NCBI RefSeq assembly: GCF_000185905.1
Contig: NC_014918.1
Coordinates: 186,001 to 250,000 of the forward strand
Length of the DNA: 64,000 nucleotides
DNA from: Mesorhizobium ciceri biovar biserrulae WSM1271
GTDB taxonomy: Bacteria; Pseudomonadota; Alphaproteobacteria; Rhizobiales; Rhizobiaceae
Reading direction: 5' to 3'
Shown here: one piece after another, positions 17,293-25,964 of the stretch
Position numbering within the stretch: the stretch's first letter is position 1
How the letters are laid out: every line of letters starts with the position of its first letter
Notes under the pieces: model-generated
Seen by the model: only the letters and a program-made list of their open reading frames with translations
Told to the model about the DNA's origin: nothing
Databases searched by the model: none
Made by a program: the position numbers and the translations under genes

Positions 17293-18690
17293 GCGAACAG
17301 ATGTTATCGCGCTCGCTAGCTCCTTTTCCGTGAATGGCTTGCTGAGAATTTTGATGTCGCGAGTCCCCGGGAGTTCGGCGTAGCCCGTTGCTATAATGAC
17401 GGGTACGTTCGGCCACTGGACTTTGATCGTATTCGATAGCTGCAGGCCCGTCATCTTCGGCATAGCATGATCCGTTATGACGAGGTCGAACGGCTGCTCC
17501 TCCAGCAACCTGAGGGCTGCCGCCGCAGAATGCGCCTCCGCGACAGTATGGCCGAGATCCTCGAGCATTGCCGCGGTATTCAAAAGGACCAGCGCATCGT
17601 CATCCACTGCCAGTGGCTTCCTCGGCAAGAACATCCGGCCCGCGCGCGACTTCCGAGCTCGCGGTGGCCACCGGCAGCCACAGTTCCGCCGTCGTTCCTG
17701 CTCCCTTGCGGCTCCTAAGCGTCAGGCGCCCGCCCATTTGTTCTGTCATCCCATGGACCATAGACAGACCGAGACCCGTGCCTTTGCCTACGCCTTTTGT
17801 GGTGAAGAACGGTTCTGTCGCCCGAGCTAGTGTTTCTTCGTCCATTCCTTCGCCACTGTCGGCTACCGAGAGGCAGACATAATGGCCGGGAGCCAAGCCA
17901 GCACCATTGCTTTCGCCGACCTGTTCCATCCGAGTGGAGATGACGATCGTTCCGCCGCCAGGCATGGCGTCACTGGCGTTGACACACAGGTTGAGCAAGG
18001 CAAGTTCGATCTGACTTTCATCGATCATTACATGATCGAGCGAGAGCGGAAATTTCGTCTCTATGATCGCCCTTGAGCCAAGCGACCGCTCCAGCAATTC
18101 TCTCATTCCCTGGATTAGGCCAATTAGGTCGACAGGCTTTGGATCGAGTTGCTGCCACCAGGCAAAAGCCAGCATGCGCTGCGTCAAGGACGCTCCCCGT
18201 CGCGCCCCGAGCACCGCGTTGTCGAGAAGACGCAGCAATTGTGGATCGTCGGGAAGTCGTTTGCGGAGCAGCTCGAGACTTCCCAGAATCGCCATCAGCA
18301 AATTGTTGAAATCGTGGGCGACGCCGCCCGTCAGCTTGCCGACCGCATCCATTTTTTGTGAATGGAAAAGGGCCTCACGGGCCTGATCCAAGGACTCCTG
18401 CGCCTTCTTCCGCTCCGTAATGTCGCGTGTGATCTTCGCGAACCCCAGGAGTTCGCCATCCTCGTGCCGAATGGCGTCGATGACCACGTGGGACCAGAAC
18501 GCAGTGCCGTCTTTGCGTATACGCCAGCCTTCGCGCTTAACTCGCCCTTCACGGGCGGCGATCTCCAGGGCACTTTGCGGACTGCCTCGCTCACGTCCTC
18601 GAGAGTATAGAATTGCGAAAAGTGCCTGCCGATTATTTCATCTGCCGAATAACCCTTGATGCGTTCCGCACCCGCATAATGCGCTGACCC
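17293..18690 (-). pseudogene. broken PAS-histidine kinase-receiver hybrid sensor
   Basis: Three pieces of one gene in three frames. First, a PAS segment (AGAERIKGYSADEIIGRHF) whose 5' part is missing. After a frame change near 18595 come REGWRIRKDGTAFWSHVV, DITERKKAQ, the DHp box MDAVGKLTGGVAHDFNNLL and HATPase motifs (LLNLCVNASDAMPGGG, GTGLGLSMVHGM). A second frame change near 17610 leads to the receiver domain (VDDDALVL, Asp in LVITDHAMP, Lys in ILSKPF), ending at ~17293 with no stop of its own. An intact relative would be a soluble hybrid kinase of 500-600 residues or more. The gene appears dead; two sequencing errors are an alternative for the frameshifts but not for the missing 5' end. 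Confidence 0.85.
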
Positions 18691-19718
18691 TTGGCGTTGA
18701 ACAGATGCAACTGGGTGAGGTCCGGCGCCAGGAAAACCTTCTGGCCCGGCATCACGGAAATCCGCTCGCGCAGCAACGCGCTCAGCGTGTTGTTGCCGGC
18801 TTTGGCCATGACAAGGGTTTCCGCGCCGGTCGGCTCGACCACTTCGACCACCGCCGGCACGCCGCTGTCTGAGAGCTTGAGATGTTCGGGCCGGATGCCC
18901 CAGGCAAGCCCACTTTCGCCCTGTCCCAACGCAGGCAGCGGAAATACCGTGCCGTCGCTGGCGACAAAACCGTCCGTAGTGGTGCGGCCGTCCAGGATGT
19001 TCATCGACGGCGAGCCGATGAACTGGGCAACGAACAGATTGGCCGGCCGGTCGTAGAGATCGAGCGGGGCGCCGACCTGTTCGACGATGCCGCCATTCAT
19101 GACGACGATCTTGTCGGCCATAGTCATGGCTTCGACCTGGTCGTGGGTGACGTAGACGATGGTGGTTCCCAGGCGCTGGTGCAGCGCCTTGATTTCGGCG
19201 CGCATCTGCACGCGCAGCTTGGCGTCGAGGTTGGAGAGTGGCTCGTCGAACAGAAAGACCTTCGGGTCGCGCACGATAGCGCGGCCCATGGCGACACGCT
19301 GGCGCTGCCCGCCGGAAAGCTGGCGCGGATAACGATCCAGCAAGTCCTGCAGTCCGAGGATCGTCGCGGCACGCGCAATCTTGGCGTCGATCTCGCTTTT
19401 ATCGATCTTCTTCAGCGTCAGTGCGAAGGCCATGTTCTCACGCACCGTCATGTGCGGGTAGAGCGCATAGTTCTGGAAGACCATGGCGATATCGCGCGAT
19501 TTCGGCGCGACATCGTTGATAACCTTGCCTTCGAGCGCGATCTCGCCGGCGCTGATGTCTTCCAGGCCGGCGATCATCCTGAGCAAGGTCGACTTGCCGC
19601 AACCGGACGGGCCAACCAGGATGACGAATTCGCCCGACGCGATGTCGACGGACACGCCGTGGATGACCTTGGCCTTGCCATAGGCCTTCTCGACACCTGA
19701 TATGGTGAGCGCACTCAT
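18633..19718 (-). CDS. sugar ABC transporter ATP-binding protein (UgpC/MalK-type), chimeric C-terminus
   Basis: 361 residues. Walker A GPSGCGKST, LSGGQRQRVAMGRAI, FLFDEPLSNLDAKLR and VTHDQ are intact, followed by a TOBE domain with WGIRPEHLKL. The normal end of such proteins is around HLFNAKGQRI (residue ~345). The last ~14 residues (MRVRNASRVIRQMK) are translated from the neighbouring sensor-kinase fragment in a different frame, so the gene borrows its stop codon across a rearrangement junction near 18680-18690. Loss of a few terminal residues should not harm function. It energises the permeases at 20707-22487. Confidence 0.92.
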   Translation of the reverse strand: MSALTISGVEKAYGKAKVIHGVSVDIASGEFVILVGPSGCGKSTLLRMIAGLEDISAGEIALEGKVINDVAPKSRDIAMVFQNYALYPHMTVRENMAFALTLKKIDKSEIDAKIARAATILGLQDLLDRYPRQLSGGQRQRVAMGRAIVRDPKVFLFDEPLSNLDAKLRVQMRAEIKALHQRLGTTIVYVTHDQVEAMTMADKIVVMNGGIVEQVGAPLDLYDRPANLFVAQFIGSPSMNILDGRTTTDGFVASDGTVFPLPALGQGESGLAWGIRPEHLKLSDSGVPAVVEVVEPTGAETLVMAKAGNNTLSALLRERISVMPGQKVFLAPDLTQLHLFNAKGQRIMRVRNASRVIRQMK

Positions 19719-19729
19719 TGGTGTTTTCC

Positions 19730-20662
19730 TTAGAAAGAGACCTTGTCGCCGCCCTTGAGCTGCAAGATCTGCCGCGCCTCGTCAGGGGTGGCGACCGAGG
19801 CGCCAAGCCCCTCGATGATCTGGCGCACCTTGAGCACCTGCTCGGCGTTGGATTTCGCCAGCTGGCCCTTGCCGATCCAGAGCGAGTCCTCCAGCCCGAC
19901 GCGCACATTGCCGCCGAGCGCGATGGCCTGGGTGGCGATCGGCAGCTGGCTGCGGCCGGCGCCCAGCACCGACCAGTGGTAGTCCTGTCCAAACAGCCGG
20001 TCGGCGGTGCGCCTCATATGCGCGACATCCTCCGGATGGGTGTCGATGCCGCCCAGTATGCCGAACACGCTCTGGACAAAGAACGGCGCCTTGACCAGGC
20101 CGCGCTCGACGAAGTGCGCGAGCGTGTAGAGGTGGCCGATGTCGTAGCACTCGATCTCGAAACGCGTGCCGTTTTGCGCGCAGGTGCGCAGGATGTGCTC
20201 GATGTCGCCAAAGGTGTTGCGGAAGATGCGGTCGCGCGAGCCTTCGAGATAGGGGCGTTCCCACTCATGCTCGAAGGTCTTGAAGCGCTCCAGCATTGGG
20301 TAGAGGCCGAAATTCATCGAGCCCATGTTGAGCGATGCAACTTCCGGCGCAAAGGTCGCCGCCGGCTTGACCCGTTCCTCGACGCTCATTGTGGCGGCAC
20401 CGCCTGTGGTGATGTTGATGACGCAGTCCGAGCGTTGCTTGATCACCTTCAGGAAGGGCGCAAACGCCTCGGTCGACTGGTCGGGCCGGCCGTCGGCGGG
20501 GTTGCGCGCATGCAGATGGACGATGGCCGCACCGGCCTCGGCCGCGCCGATCGCGGCGTCGGCGATCTCTTGCGCGCTCACCGGCAGATGCGGCGACATG
20601 GACGGCGTGTGGATCGAGCCGGTAATCGCGCAGGTGATGATGATCTTGTTCTGGTTCGCCAC
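19730..20662 (-). CDS. beta-keto acid cleavage enzyme (BKACE, DUF849)
   Basis: 310 residues, standard length. The zinc-ligand motif AAIVHLHARNP is at ~45-55, the substrate loop INITTGGAA at ~83-91 and the conserved VRVGLEDSLWIGKGQLA at ~257-273. These enzymes condense a beta-keto acid with acetyl-CoA and exchange the products; the type member cleaves 3-keto-5-aminohexanoate in lysine fermentation. It sits between the permease and ATPase genes of a sugar ABC operon, 11 bases upstream of the ATPase. It may process a keto acid derived from the imported sugar, but that is inference. Confidence 0.9.
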   Translation of the reverse strand: MANQNKIIITCAITGSIHTPSMSPHLPVSAQEIADAAIGAAEAGAAIVHLHARNPADGRPDQSTEAFAPFLKVIKQRSDCVINITTGGAATMSVEERVKPAATFAPEVASLNMGSMNFGLYPMLERFKTFEHEWERPYLEGSRDRIFRNTFGDIEHILRTCAQNGTRFEIECYDIGHLYTLAHFVERGLVKAPFFVQSVFGILGGIDTHPEDVAHMRRTADRLFGQDYHWSVLGAGRSQLPIATQAIALGGNVRVGLEDSLWIGKGQLAKSNAEQVLKVRQIIEGLGASVATPDEARQILQLKGGDKVSF

Positions 20663-20706
20663 TTGAAAGAAACCTCGTCAGTTTGAGCGGGCTATTTGAC
20701 CGCGCC

Positions 20707-21555
20707 TTATTTCACTGCGCCTTGGGTGATGCCGGAGATGAACTGCTTCGACAGCACGATGTAGAGCAGGGTGATCGGCAGCGCTGCCAGTGTCAGTCCG
20801 GTGAACAGCACGCCCCAGTCGGTGGTGAACTCGCCGACGAAGACGGTGAGGCCCTGCGGCAGCGTCTTGAGATTGTCCGACGTGATCAGCACCAGCGGGA
20901 AGAAGAAGTCGTTCCAGATCGGAACGGCGTTCTGGATGGCGACGATGACCAGCGCCGGCCGCGCCAGCGGCAGCATGATCGAGCGCATGATGCGAAATTC
21001 GCTGGCGCCGTCCATGCGTGCGGACTCTTCCAGTTCGCGCGGCAAGGTCCGGAGGAAGCCGGTCATGATGAACACCGCTGAGGGAATGCCCATGGCGACA
21101 TAGACCAGCACCAGGCCGGCATAGCTGTCGACCAGCCCAAGCGAATCCAGCTGGATGAACAGCGGAATGATCGCCAGTTTGAGCGGCACCGTCATGCCGC
21201 TGAGGAAAAACATCAGCACCAGCGCGCTCAGCCTGAACTGGTAGCGGGCAATCGCATAGGCGGCCATGGTGCTGAACAGAAGGATGAGCGCCACCGCGGC
21301 CATGGTGACGCCGACGGAGTTGGCGAGGTAGCGCACGAAGTTGGTTTCGCTCCACACCCGCTCGGCATTGGCCAGCGAGAAGTGCGCCGGCAAGGCGAAG
21401 GGAGAGCTGAAGATCTCGGCATTGGTCTTGAAGGACGACATCACCATGACGAACAGCGGATAGATCATGATGACGGCGTTGATCGCCAGCATCAGCTGGA
21501 TGGCGCCGTTCTTCAACAGCTCGCCTGTTTCCCTGGTGCCAACAGCTGCGCTCAC
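20707..21555 (-). CDS. carbohydrate ABC transporter permease (UgpE/MalG-type)
   Basis: 282 residues with six hydrophobic spans. The coupling motif for the ATPase is LPRELEESARMDGASEFRIMRSIMLPLARPAL. Its start overlaps the stop of the partner permease by four bases (ATGA-like). It forms the membrane pore with the protein at 21552-22487. Confidence 0.93.
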   Translation of the reverse strand: MSAAVGTRETGELLKNGAIQLMLAINAVIMIYPLFVMVMSSFKTNAEIFSSPFALPAHFSLANAERVWSETNFVRYLANSVGVTMAAVALILLFSTMAAYAIARYQFRLSALVLMFFLSGMTVPLKLAIIPLFIQLDSLGLVDSYAGLVLVYVAMGIPSAVFIMTGFLRTLPRELEESARMDGASEFRIMRSIMLPLARPALVIVAIQNAVPIWNDFFFPLVLITSDNLKTLPQGLTVFVGEFTTDWGVLFTGLTLAALPITLLYIVLSKQFISGITQGAVK

Positions 21556-22487
21556 AGCTCGATCTCGCGACGGCGCAGGTAGCGAAGCGCGATTGCCGTG
21601 ACGCCGGCGACGATGATGAACATCATCACGGCCAGTGCGCTGCCCTGGCCGAAATCCTGGATGCCGGTCGTCGTCGAACCGAAGGCGGTGCGGTAGAAAT
21701 AGAGGCCGAGCACGTCGGTGGCGCCGCCGGGCGAACCGGTGAGGCCAGCCATGACGTAGGGGATTTCGAACCAGTTGAAGCTGCCTATGAAAGTCAGGAT
21801 GGTGACGATGGTGACGCTCGGCGCAATCAGCGGCCAGATAATCCTGGTCATCAGCACATAGTCGCCGGCGCCGTCGAGACGGGCGGCCTCGATGACTTCC
21901 TTGCTGACGCGCTGCATGCCGGCCAAAAGCACCAGGGTCGGGAAACCCAGCCAGTGCCAGACATTGGCGAACAGGACGCTGCCGAGTGCTGTGTGTTCAT
22001 TGCCGAGCCACGGAATGGCACCGATGCCGACCAGCGCCAGCGTCTGGTTCACCAGACCGAACAGCGGGTGCAGGAACAGTTTCCACAGGAAGCCGACGAT
22101 GACCGCCGACAGCACGACGGGAAGAAAGACGATGACCTGGTGGATGCGGTGGCCGGGCAGTGCCTTCAGCAAGGCATAGGCGAGCAGGAAGGCGGTGCCG
22201 TTCTCGAACACCATCAGCGCCACGAAGGCGATGATGTTGTGCTTCAGCGCGTTGAAGGTCCAGTCGCTATAGGGCTGTTCAAACAGCACCTTGCGGAAAT
22301 TTTCGAAGCCGATGAATCCGATCGGCTGCAAGCCGTTGAACTCATAGAAGGCAAGGCGGAAGGCTGAGAGCAGCGGCCAGAGCACGAACAGCACCATGAC
22401 CACCAGGGCCGGTGTCAGCAGGGACGCGATCCAAAGTGACCGGCGCCACGGAAAGGCTTTTGTGGTGTGGCGCCGGCCGATGTTCAT
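21552..22487 (-). CDS. carbohydrate ABC transporter permease (UgpA/MalF-type)
   Basis: 311 residues, six membrane segments (first at ~20-40). The EAA-type loop reads VSKEVIEAARLDGAGDYVLMTRIIWPLIAPSV. It lies one base downstream of the substrate-binding-protein gene and overlaps the second permease, so the order is binding protein, permease, permease, BKACE, ATPase. Confidence 0.93.
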   Translation of the reverse strand: MNIGRRHTTKAFPWRRSLWIASLLTPALVVMVLFVLWPLLSAFRLAFYEFNGLQPIGFIGFENFRKVLFEQPYSDWTFNALKHNIIAFVALMVFENGTAFLLAYALLKALPGHRIHQVIVFLPVVLSAVIVGFLWKLFLHPLFGLVNQTLALVGIGAIPWLGNEHTALGSVLFANVWHWLGFPTLVLLAGMQRVSKEVIEAARLDGAGDYVLMTRIIWPLIAPSVTIVTILTFIGSFNWFEIPYVMAGLTGSPGGATDVLGLYFYRTAFGSTTTGIQDFGQGSALAVMMFIIVAGVTAIALRYLRRREIEL

Positions 22488-22488
22488 G

Positions 22489-23739
22489 TCACTTGCCCTG
22501 GAAAGGCTTGTACCATTTGGCGAGGCCGCTGGTCAGGTCGGCGGCCAGCTGGTCCGGGGTGATCGAACCCGACATCATCTTGGTGATGTCGCCCTGCAGC
22601 AGCTCCGATCCCGTCGGCTTCTCGAAACGGAAGTAGACGACATTGATATGCGGCATGGCGGTTTCGTTCAACTTGGCGACATGGGCGAGAAGCTCGTCCT
22701 TGATGACGACGCCCTTGATCGGCGAGATGTTGCCGAGCAGCGCGGAGAACTTGTCGCCGAACTCCTTGGTACCCATCCAGTTGACCAGCTTGAGCGCGGC
22801 TTCCTTGTTGGCCGACTTGGCGTTGACGGCATAGCCCCCGTCGAAGAACTTGGTCGCCTGCGGGGTGTCGCCGGCCTTGGCCATGGGCGGGGCGACGAAG
22901 TCCATGTTGATGGCAGGGTTCTGGGTGCGGTAGCTGGCGATGTCGAAGCTGCCGCCGGCCAGCATCGCCGCCTTGCCGCTGATGAACAGCTGGCCCGCGG
23001 TGTCGTAGTCGATGCCTTCGAAACCGGGAGGCATGTAGTCGCGCAATTCGAGCAGCTTGCCGAGTGCTGCGACATAGCGCGGGTCCTTGAAGGTGGTCTT
23101 GCCCGACGTCAGGTCGCTGACAAAATCCTGGCCGAGGAACGGGTTGGTGAAGATGGCGACGAACATCTCGTTGAACCAGCTTGTGCCCATGCCGTTGGCG
23201 AGGGGATAAATACCCTTGTCCTTCAGCGCCTTGCTGACCGTTATGAACTCATCCCATGTGGTCGGCGGGGTCAACCCGGTCTTGGCGAAGACGTCCTTGT
23301 TGATGAACAGGCCGAGCGTCTGCGAGGCGAAGGGCAGGGAATAGACCTTCTTGTCGGCGCGGTAGGTGCCGGCCACCAGCGCATCGGCGGGCTGGTTAGC
23401 GAGTGAAGGCACCGTGGTCAGATCCTGCGGCTCGAAATAGCCGGCCTTCACGAACTGCTCGAGCCAGCCATAGGCGTGGGTGTGGATGACGTCGCCACCC
23501 TTGCCGGCGGCCAGGGCCGTCGAGACGATCGTCGGATAGTTCTCGTCCGGGAAGGACTCGAACTTCACATGGATGTCCGGGTTGGCCTTGGTGAAATCGG
23601 CGAAAAGTTCGTTGTAGGCGGCCTTGTCTTCCTGGCGCCAGGTCCAGAACGAGATGTCGGTGGCATGCGCCACGCTGGCTGCCAATCCCCATGCGAAAGA
23701 CGCGGCCGCGAGGGCCAGCCCAATCCTTCTCCTGCTCAT
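22489..23739 (-). CDS. sugar ABC transporter substrate-binding protein
   Basis: 416 residues from the ATG at 23739; five extra codons upstream are in frame but unlikely. The signal peptide MSRRRIGLALAAASFAWGLA ends at AHA. The mature protein is SBP_bac_1 type: TDISFWTWRQEDKAAYNELFADFTKANPDI, later LPFASQTLGLFINKDVFAKTGL and SGKAAMLAGGSFDIASYR. Such proteins bind oligosaccharides, polyols or amino sugars. The divergent neighbours (kinase, SIS protein, ROK regulator) favour an amino-sugar-like ligand. The promoter region shared with the kinase gene holds the operator at 23815-23837. Confidence 0.92.
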   Translation of the reverse strand: MSRRRIGLALAAASFAWGLAASVAHATDISFWTWRQEDKAAYNELFADFTKANPDIHVKFESFPDENYPTIVSTALAAGKGGDVIHTHAYGWLEQFVKAGYFEPQDLTTVPSLANQPADALVAGTYRADKKVYSLPFASQTLGLFINKDVFAKTGLTPPTTWDEFITVSKALKDKGIYPLANGMGTSWFNEMFVAIFTNPFLGQDFVSDLTSGKTTFKDPRYVAALGKLLELRDYMPPGFEGIDYDTAGQLFISGKAAMLAGGSFDIASYRTQNPAINMDFVAPPMAKAGDTPQATKFFDGGYAVNAKSANKEAALKLVNWMGTKEFGDKFSALLGNISPIKGVVIKDELLAHVAKLNETAMPHINVVYFRFEKPTGSELLQGDITKMMSGSITPDQLAADLTSGLAKWYKPFQGK

Positions 23740-23814
23740 GTTGCAATCTCCCAATCGCGCTTGATGCGCTTTTTACGACGATTATCAAATCATAGTTCTT
23801 GCCGTCTGGAAAGA

Positions 23815-23837
23815 TAGTTTGTAAAGTTTCCTAACTA
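23815..23837. promoter_or_regulatory. candidate ROK-repressor operator
   Basis: TAGTTtGtAAAgTTTcCtAACTA, a 23-base imperfect palindrome matching its reverse complement at 18 positions. It lies in the intergenic region between the divergent binding-protein and kinase genes and has the A/T-rich TTnG-AAA-TTT-CnAA look of NagC/ROK sites. The ROK gene at 25965-27155 is the obvious candidate regulator. Confidence 0.6.
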
Positions 23838-23876
23838 ATGTGGATTGGACGCGGCAGCCCGGCTTGCGCGGTGGAT

Positions 23877-24800
23877 ATGGTGACCCAGAAAATCATTGCA
23901 GGCGTGGATATAGGCGGCACCAAGACGCGCATCATGGCGTGCCAGGGCGAGCGCATCGCCGACGAGGTGCTGGTGACGGAGAGCTGGCGCATTCGCCAGA
24001 TGGAGACTGATGCCGAGACACTGGCTGGGATCGTCGCGGGATTGTGCGGCGGGGTCGCGCCCGCTGTGCTGGCCGTTGGCGCGCATGGCTGCGACACGGG
24101 TGAACAATGCCTTCGCTTCCAGGCGCTGCTGGCAAGCAGGACCGGTGGTGCGGTGCAGGTGGTCAACGATGCCGAGCTGATGGTTCCTGCCGCTGGCTAT
24201 ATCGACGGCATCGGCGTCGTCTCCGGCACAGGCTCGATCGCGGTGGCACGCACGGCCGATGGCAAGATGCTGGCAGCCGGTGGCTGGGGCTGGATCCTTG
24301 GCGACGAGGGCAGCGCGCCGGCATTGGTGCGCGAGGCGGCGAAAGCAATCCGGCACAGCCTCGACCGGGGCCAGGATGGTGACCCGCTGATTGCCGGGCT
24401 GATGCGCGAACTGGGTACAGACGACCAGACCAAGCTTGGCATCCTGCTCAACGAAACGCGTGGTGCCGCGGTCTGGGGCCGCTATGCCAATGCCGTATTC
24501 GATGCGGCGATCGCCGGCTCGGCTCTGGCTATCCGTGTTATCAGCGAAGGCGGGGCAGGGTTGGCCGCATTGGTCGAACTCTTGATCGAACGCGGCGCCA
24601 ATCCCGCCCTTGTCGTGGCTGGCGGCGGGGTCATCTCGGAGCAGCCGATGTTGATGACGGCATTCGTCGAGGCCATGGCAAAGGTCTCGCCGTCGAGCCA
24701 GGTGCTGCTGCTGCGCGAGCCGCCGGTGCTGGGTGCGGTCGCCTTGGCGAGACGACTGCTGGTCGGTCAGGGCCAATCTTCGGGAATTGGAGCGGTTTGA
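23877..24800 (+). CDS. BadF/BadG/N-acetylglucosamine kinase-like ATPase
   Basis: 307 residues from the ATG at 23877, which has a GGTGGA ribosome site; an ATG at 23838 abuts the operator and is less likely. IIAGVDIGGTKTRIMACQ is the ASKHA phosphate-1 motif, GVVSGTGSIAVARTADG and GWGWILGDEGSAPALVREA are the characteristic kinase segments, and VVAGGGVISEQPML closes the adenosine site. It probably phosphorylates an imported amino sugar. Its stop is followed directly by the SIS gene. Confidence 0.85.
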   Translation: MVTQKIIAGVDIGGTKTRIMACQGERIADEVLVTESWRIRQMETDAETLAGIVAGLCGGVAPAVLAVGAHGCDTGEQCLRFQALLASRTGGAVQVVNDAELMVPAAGYIDGIGVVSGTGSIAVARTADGKMLAAGGWGWILGDEGSAPALVREAAKAIRHSLDRGQDGDPLIAGLMRELGTDDQTKLGILLNETRGAAVWGRYANAVFDAAIAGSALAIRVISEGGAGLAALVELLIERGANPALVVAGGGVISEQPMLMTAFVEAMAKVSPSSQVLLLREPPVLGAVALARRLLVGQGQSSGIGAV

Positions 24801-25823
24801 ATGATGAAGCGTATCGGCTATCGCCCGGCGGTGGCGCGCCAGACGGAAAGTCTCGAAATCGGCCGGCGTTCGGTGGCCTCGTCGCTTGACGACCTCGATC
24901 TCGGCGCTTTTGCCGGCAAGACGATCGGGCTTGCCGGCATCGGCGCCAGCTATCAGGCGGCGCTGGCCGGTGCGCTTTATCTGCGCGCCTCCGGTATCAA
25001 GGCTTTTGCCTATACGCCGACCGATCTCTATGGCCGGACGGATGCAGCCGCCGATGCGTTCATCGCGCTGTCGGCCTCCGGGCAGAGCCGCGAAATCTAC
25101 GACGTCATGCGCGAGGGGTCGGGCGCGCCGCGCCTGGCGGTCTGCCGTGGCAGCGGCAATCCGCTGGCTGATCTGACTGGTGCTGTGCTTGCCACGGATT
25201 CTGGCGCCGACAATGGCGCAAGCTCCACCGGCTATACCGGGACCTTGCTGGCGCTCGGCATGCTGATCGACAGGCTCGCCGGCAACAGATTCGACTGGAC
25301 GACTTTGTCACCTGCAGCCGCCACCGTCCTTTCCGGTGCGCAAAGCGCTGCCGGGCAGGCGGCCCGGCTGCTGCAGGGCAGAACATCCATCGACATCGTC
25401 GCCGCCGGTGTCGGCTTCGCCAATGCCGGCGAGGCGGCGATGCTGATACGCGAGGCGGTGCGGGTGCCGGCATCGGGATGGGACACGCTGAACTATCTGC
25501 ACGGGCCGATGGAATCGCAGGATGCGGCGACCGGACTGATCGCCATCGGCGACGGTCGCGAGGTGAAGATCGCGCAGGATCTTGCGGCGCTGGGCTGCCC
25601 CTCGGTGCTGGTGACGCGGCGCAGCGATGTCGCTCCAGCCGACAGGCTGGTGGTGATCTCGATTCCCGCGCTCGGCAACGCCATCGCTGATGCCATACTG
25701 GAGATCATCGCCATCCAGCTCATTGTCGGCGACATGCAGGACGCGGCCGGCCTCACCGACATCGTGTTCCGCTACCGCCAGACCGATACCAAGCTGAAGC
25801 CGTGGTCGCCGACCGAAGTCTGA
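24801..25823 (+). CDS. SIS domain protein (AgaS/GlmS-isomerase-like)
   Basis: 340 residues, starting at the base after the kinase stop. There are two SIS folds: AGKTIGLAGIGASYQAALAGALYL with ALSASGQSREIYDVM (~38-110), and TSIDIVAAGVGFANAGEAAMLIREA with LNYLHGPMESQD (~197-240). The SASGxS phosphosugar loop is present, while the glutaminase domain of GlmS is absent, as in AgaS and FrlB deaminases/deglycases. Together with the kinase it could convert an imported amino sugar to a phosphorylated ketose with release of amine. The specific substrate is unknown. Confidence 0.85.
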   Translation: MMKRIGYRPAVARQTESLEIGRRSVASSLDDLDLGAFAGKTIGLAGIGASYQAALAGALYLRASGIKAFAYTPTDLYGRTDAAADAFIALSASGQSREIYDVMREGSGAPRLAVCRGSGNPLADLTGAVLATDSGADNGASSTGYTGTLLALGMLIDRLAGNRFDWTTLSPAAATVLSGAQSAAGQAARLLQGRTSIDIVAAGVGFANAGEAAMLIREAVRVPASGWDTLNYLHGPMESQDAATGLIAIGDGREVKIAQDLAALGCPSVLVTRRSDVAPADRLVVISIPALGNAIADAILEIIAIQLIVGDMQDAAGLTDIVFRYRQTDTKLKPWSPTEV

Positions 25824-25964
25824 CGTCCTTGTCCGGACATCGCGGAAATTGCCAAACCGGTCAGCAATGAGGCATTGAGGACAGGATATGGCTTTCGAGT
25901 CGGGGCAGCGAATGCGCTTTCGCCGACCGGAGACAGGATTTCAGGCAAAGGTCGAACGGCTGAG

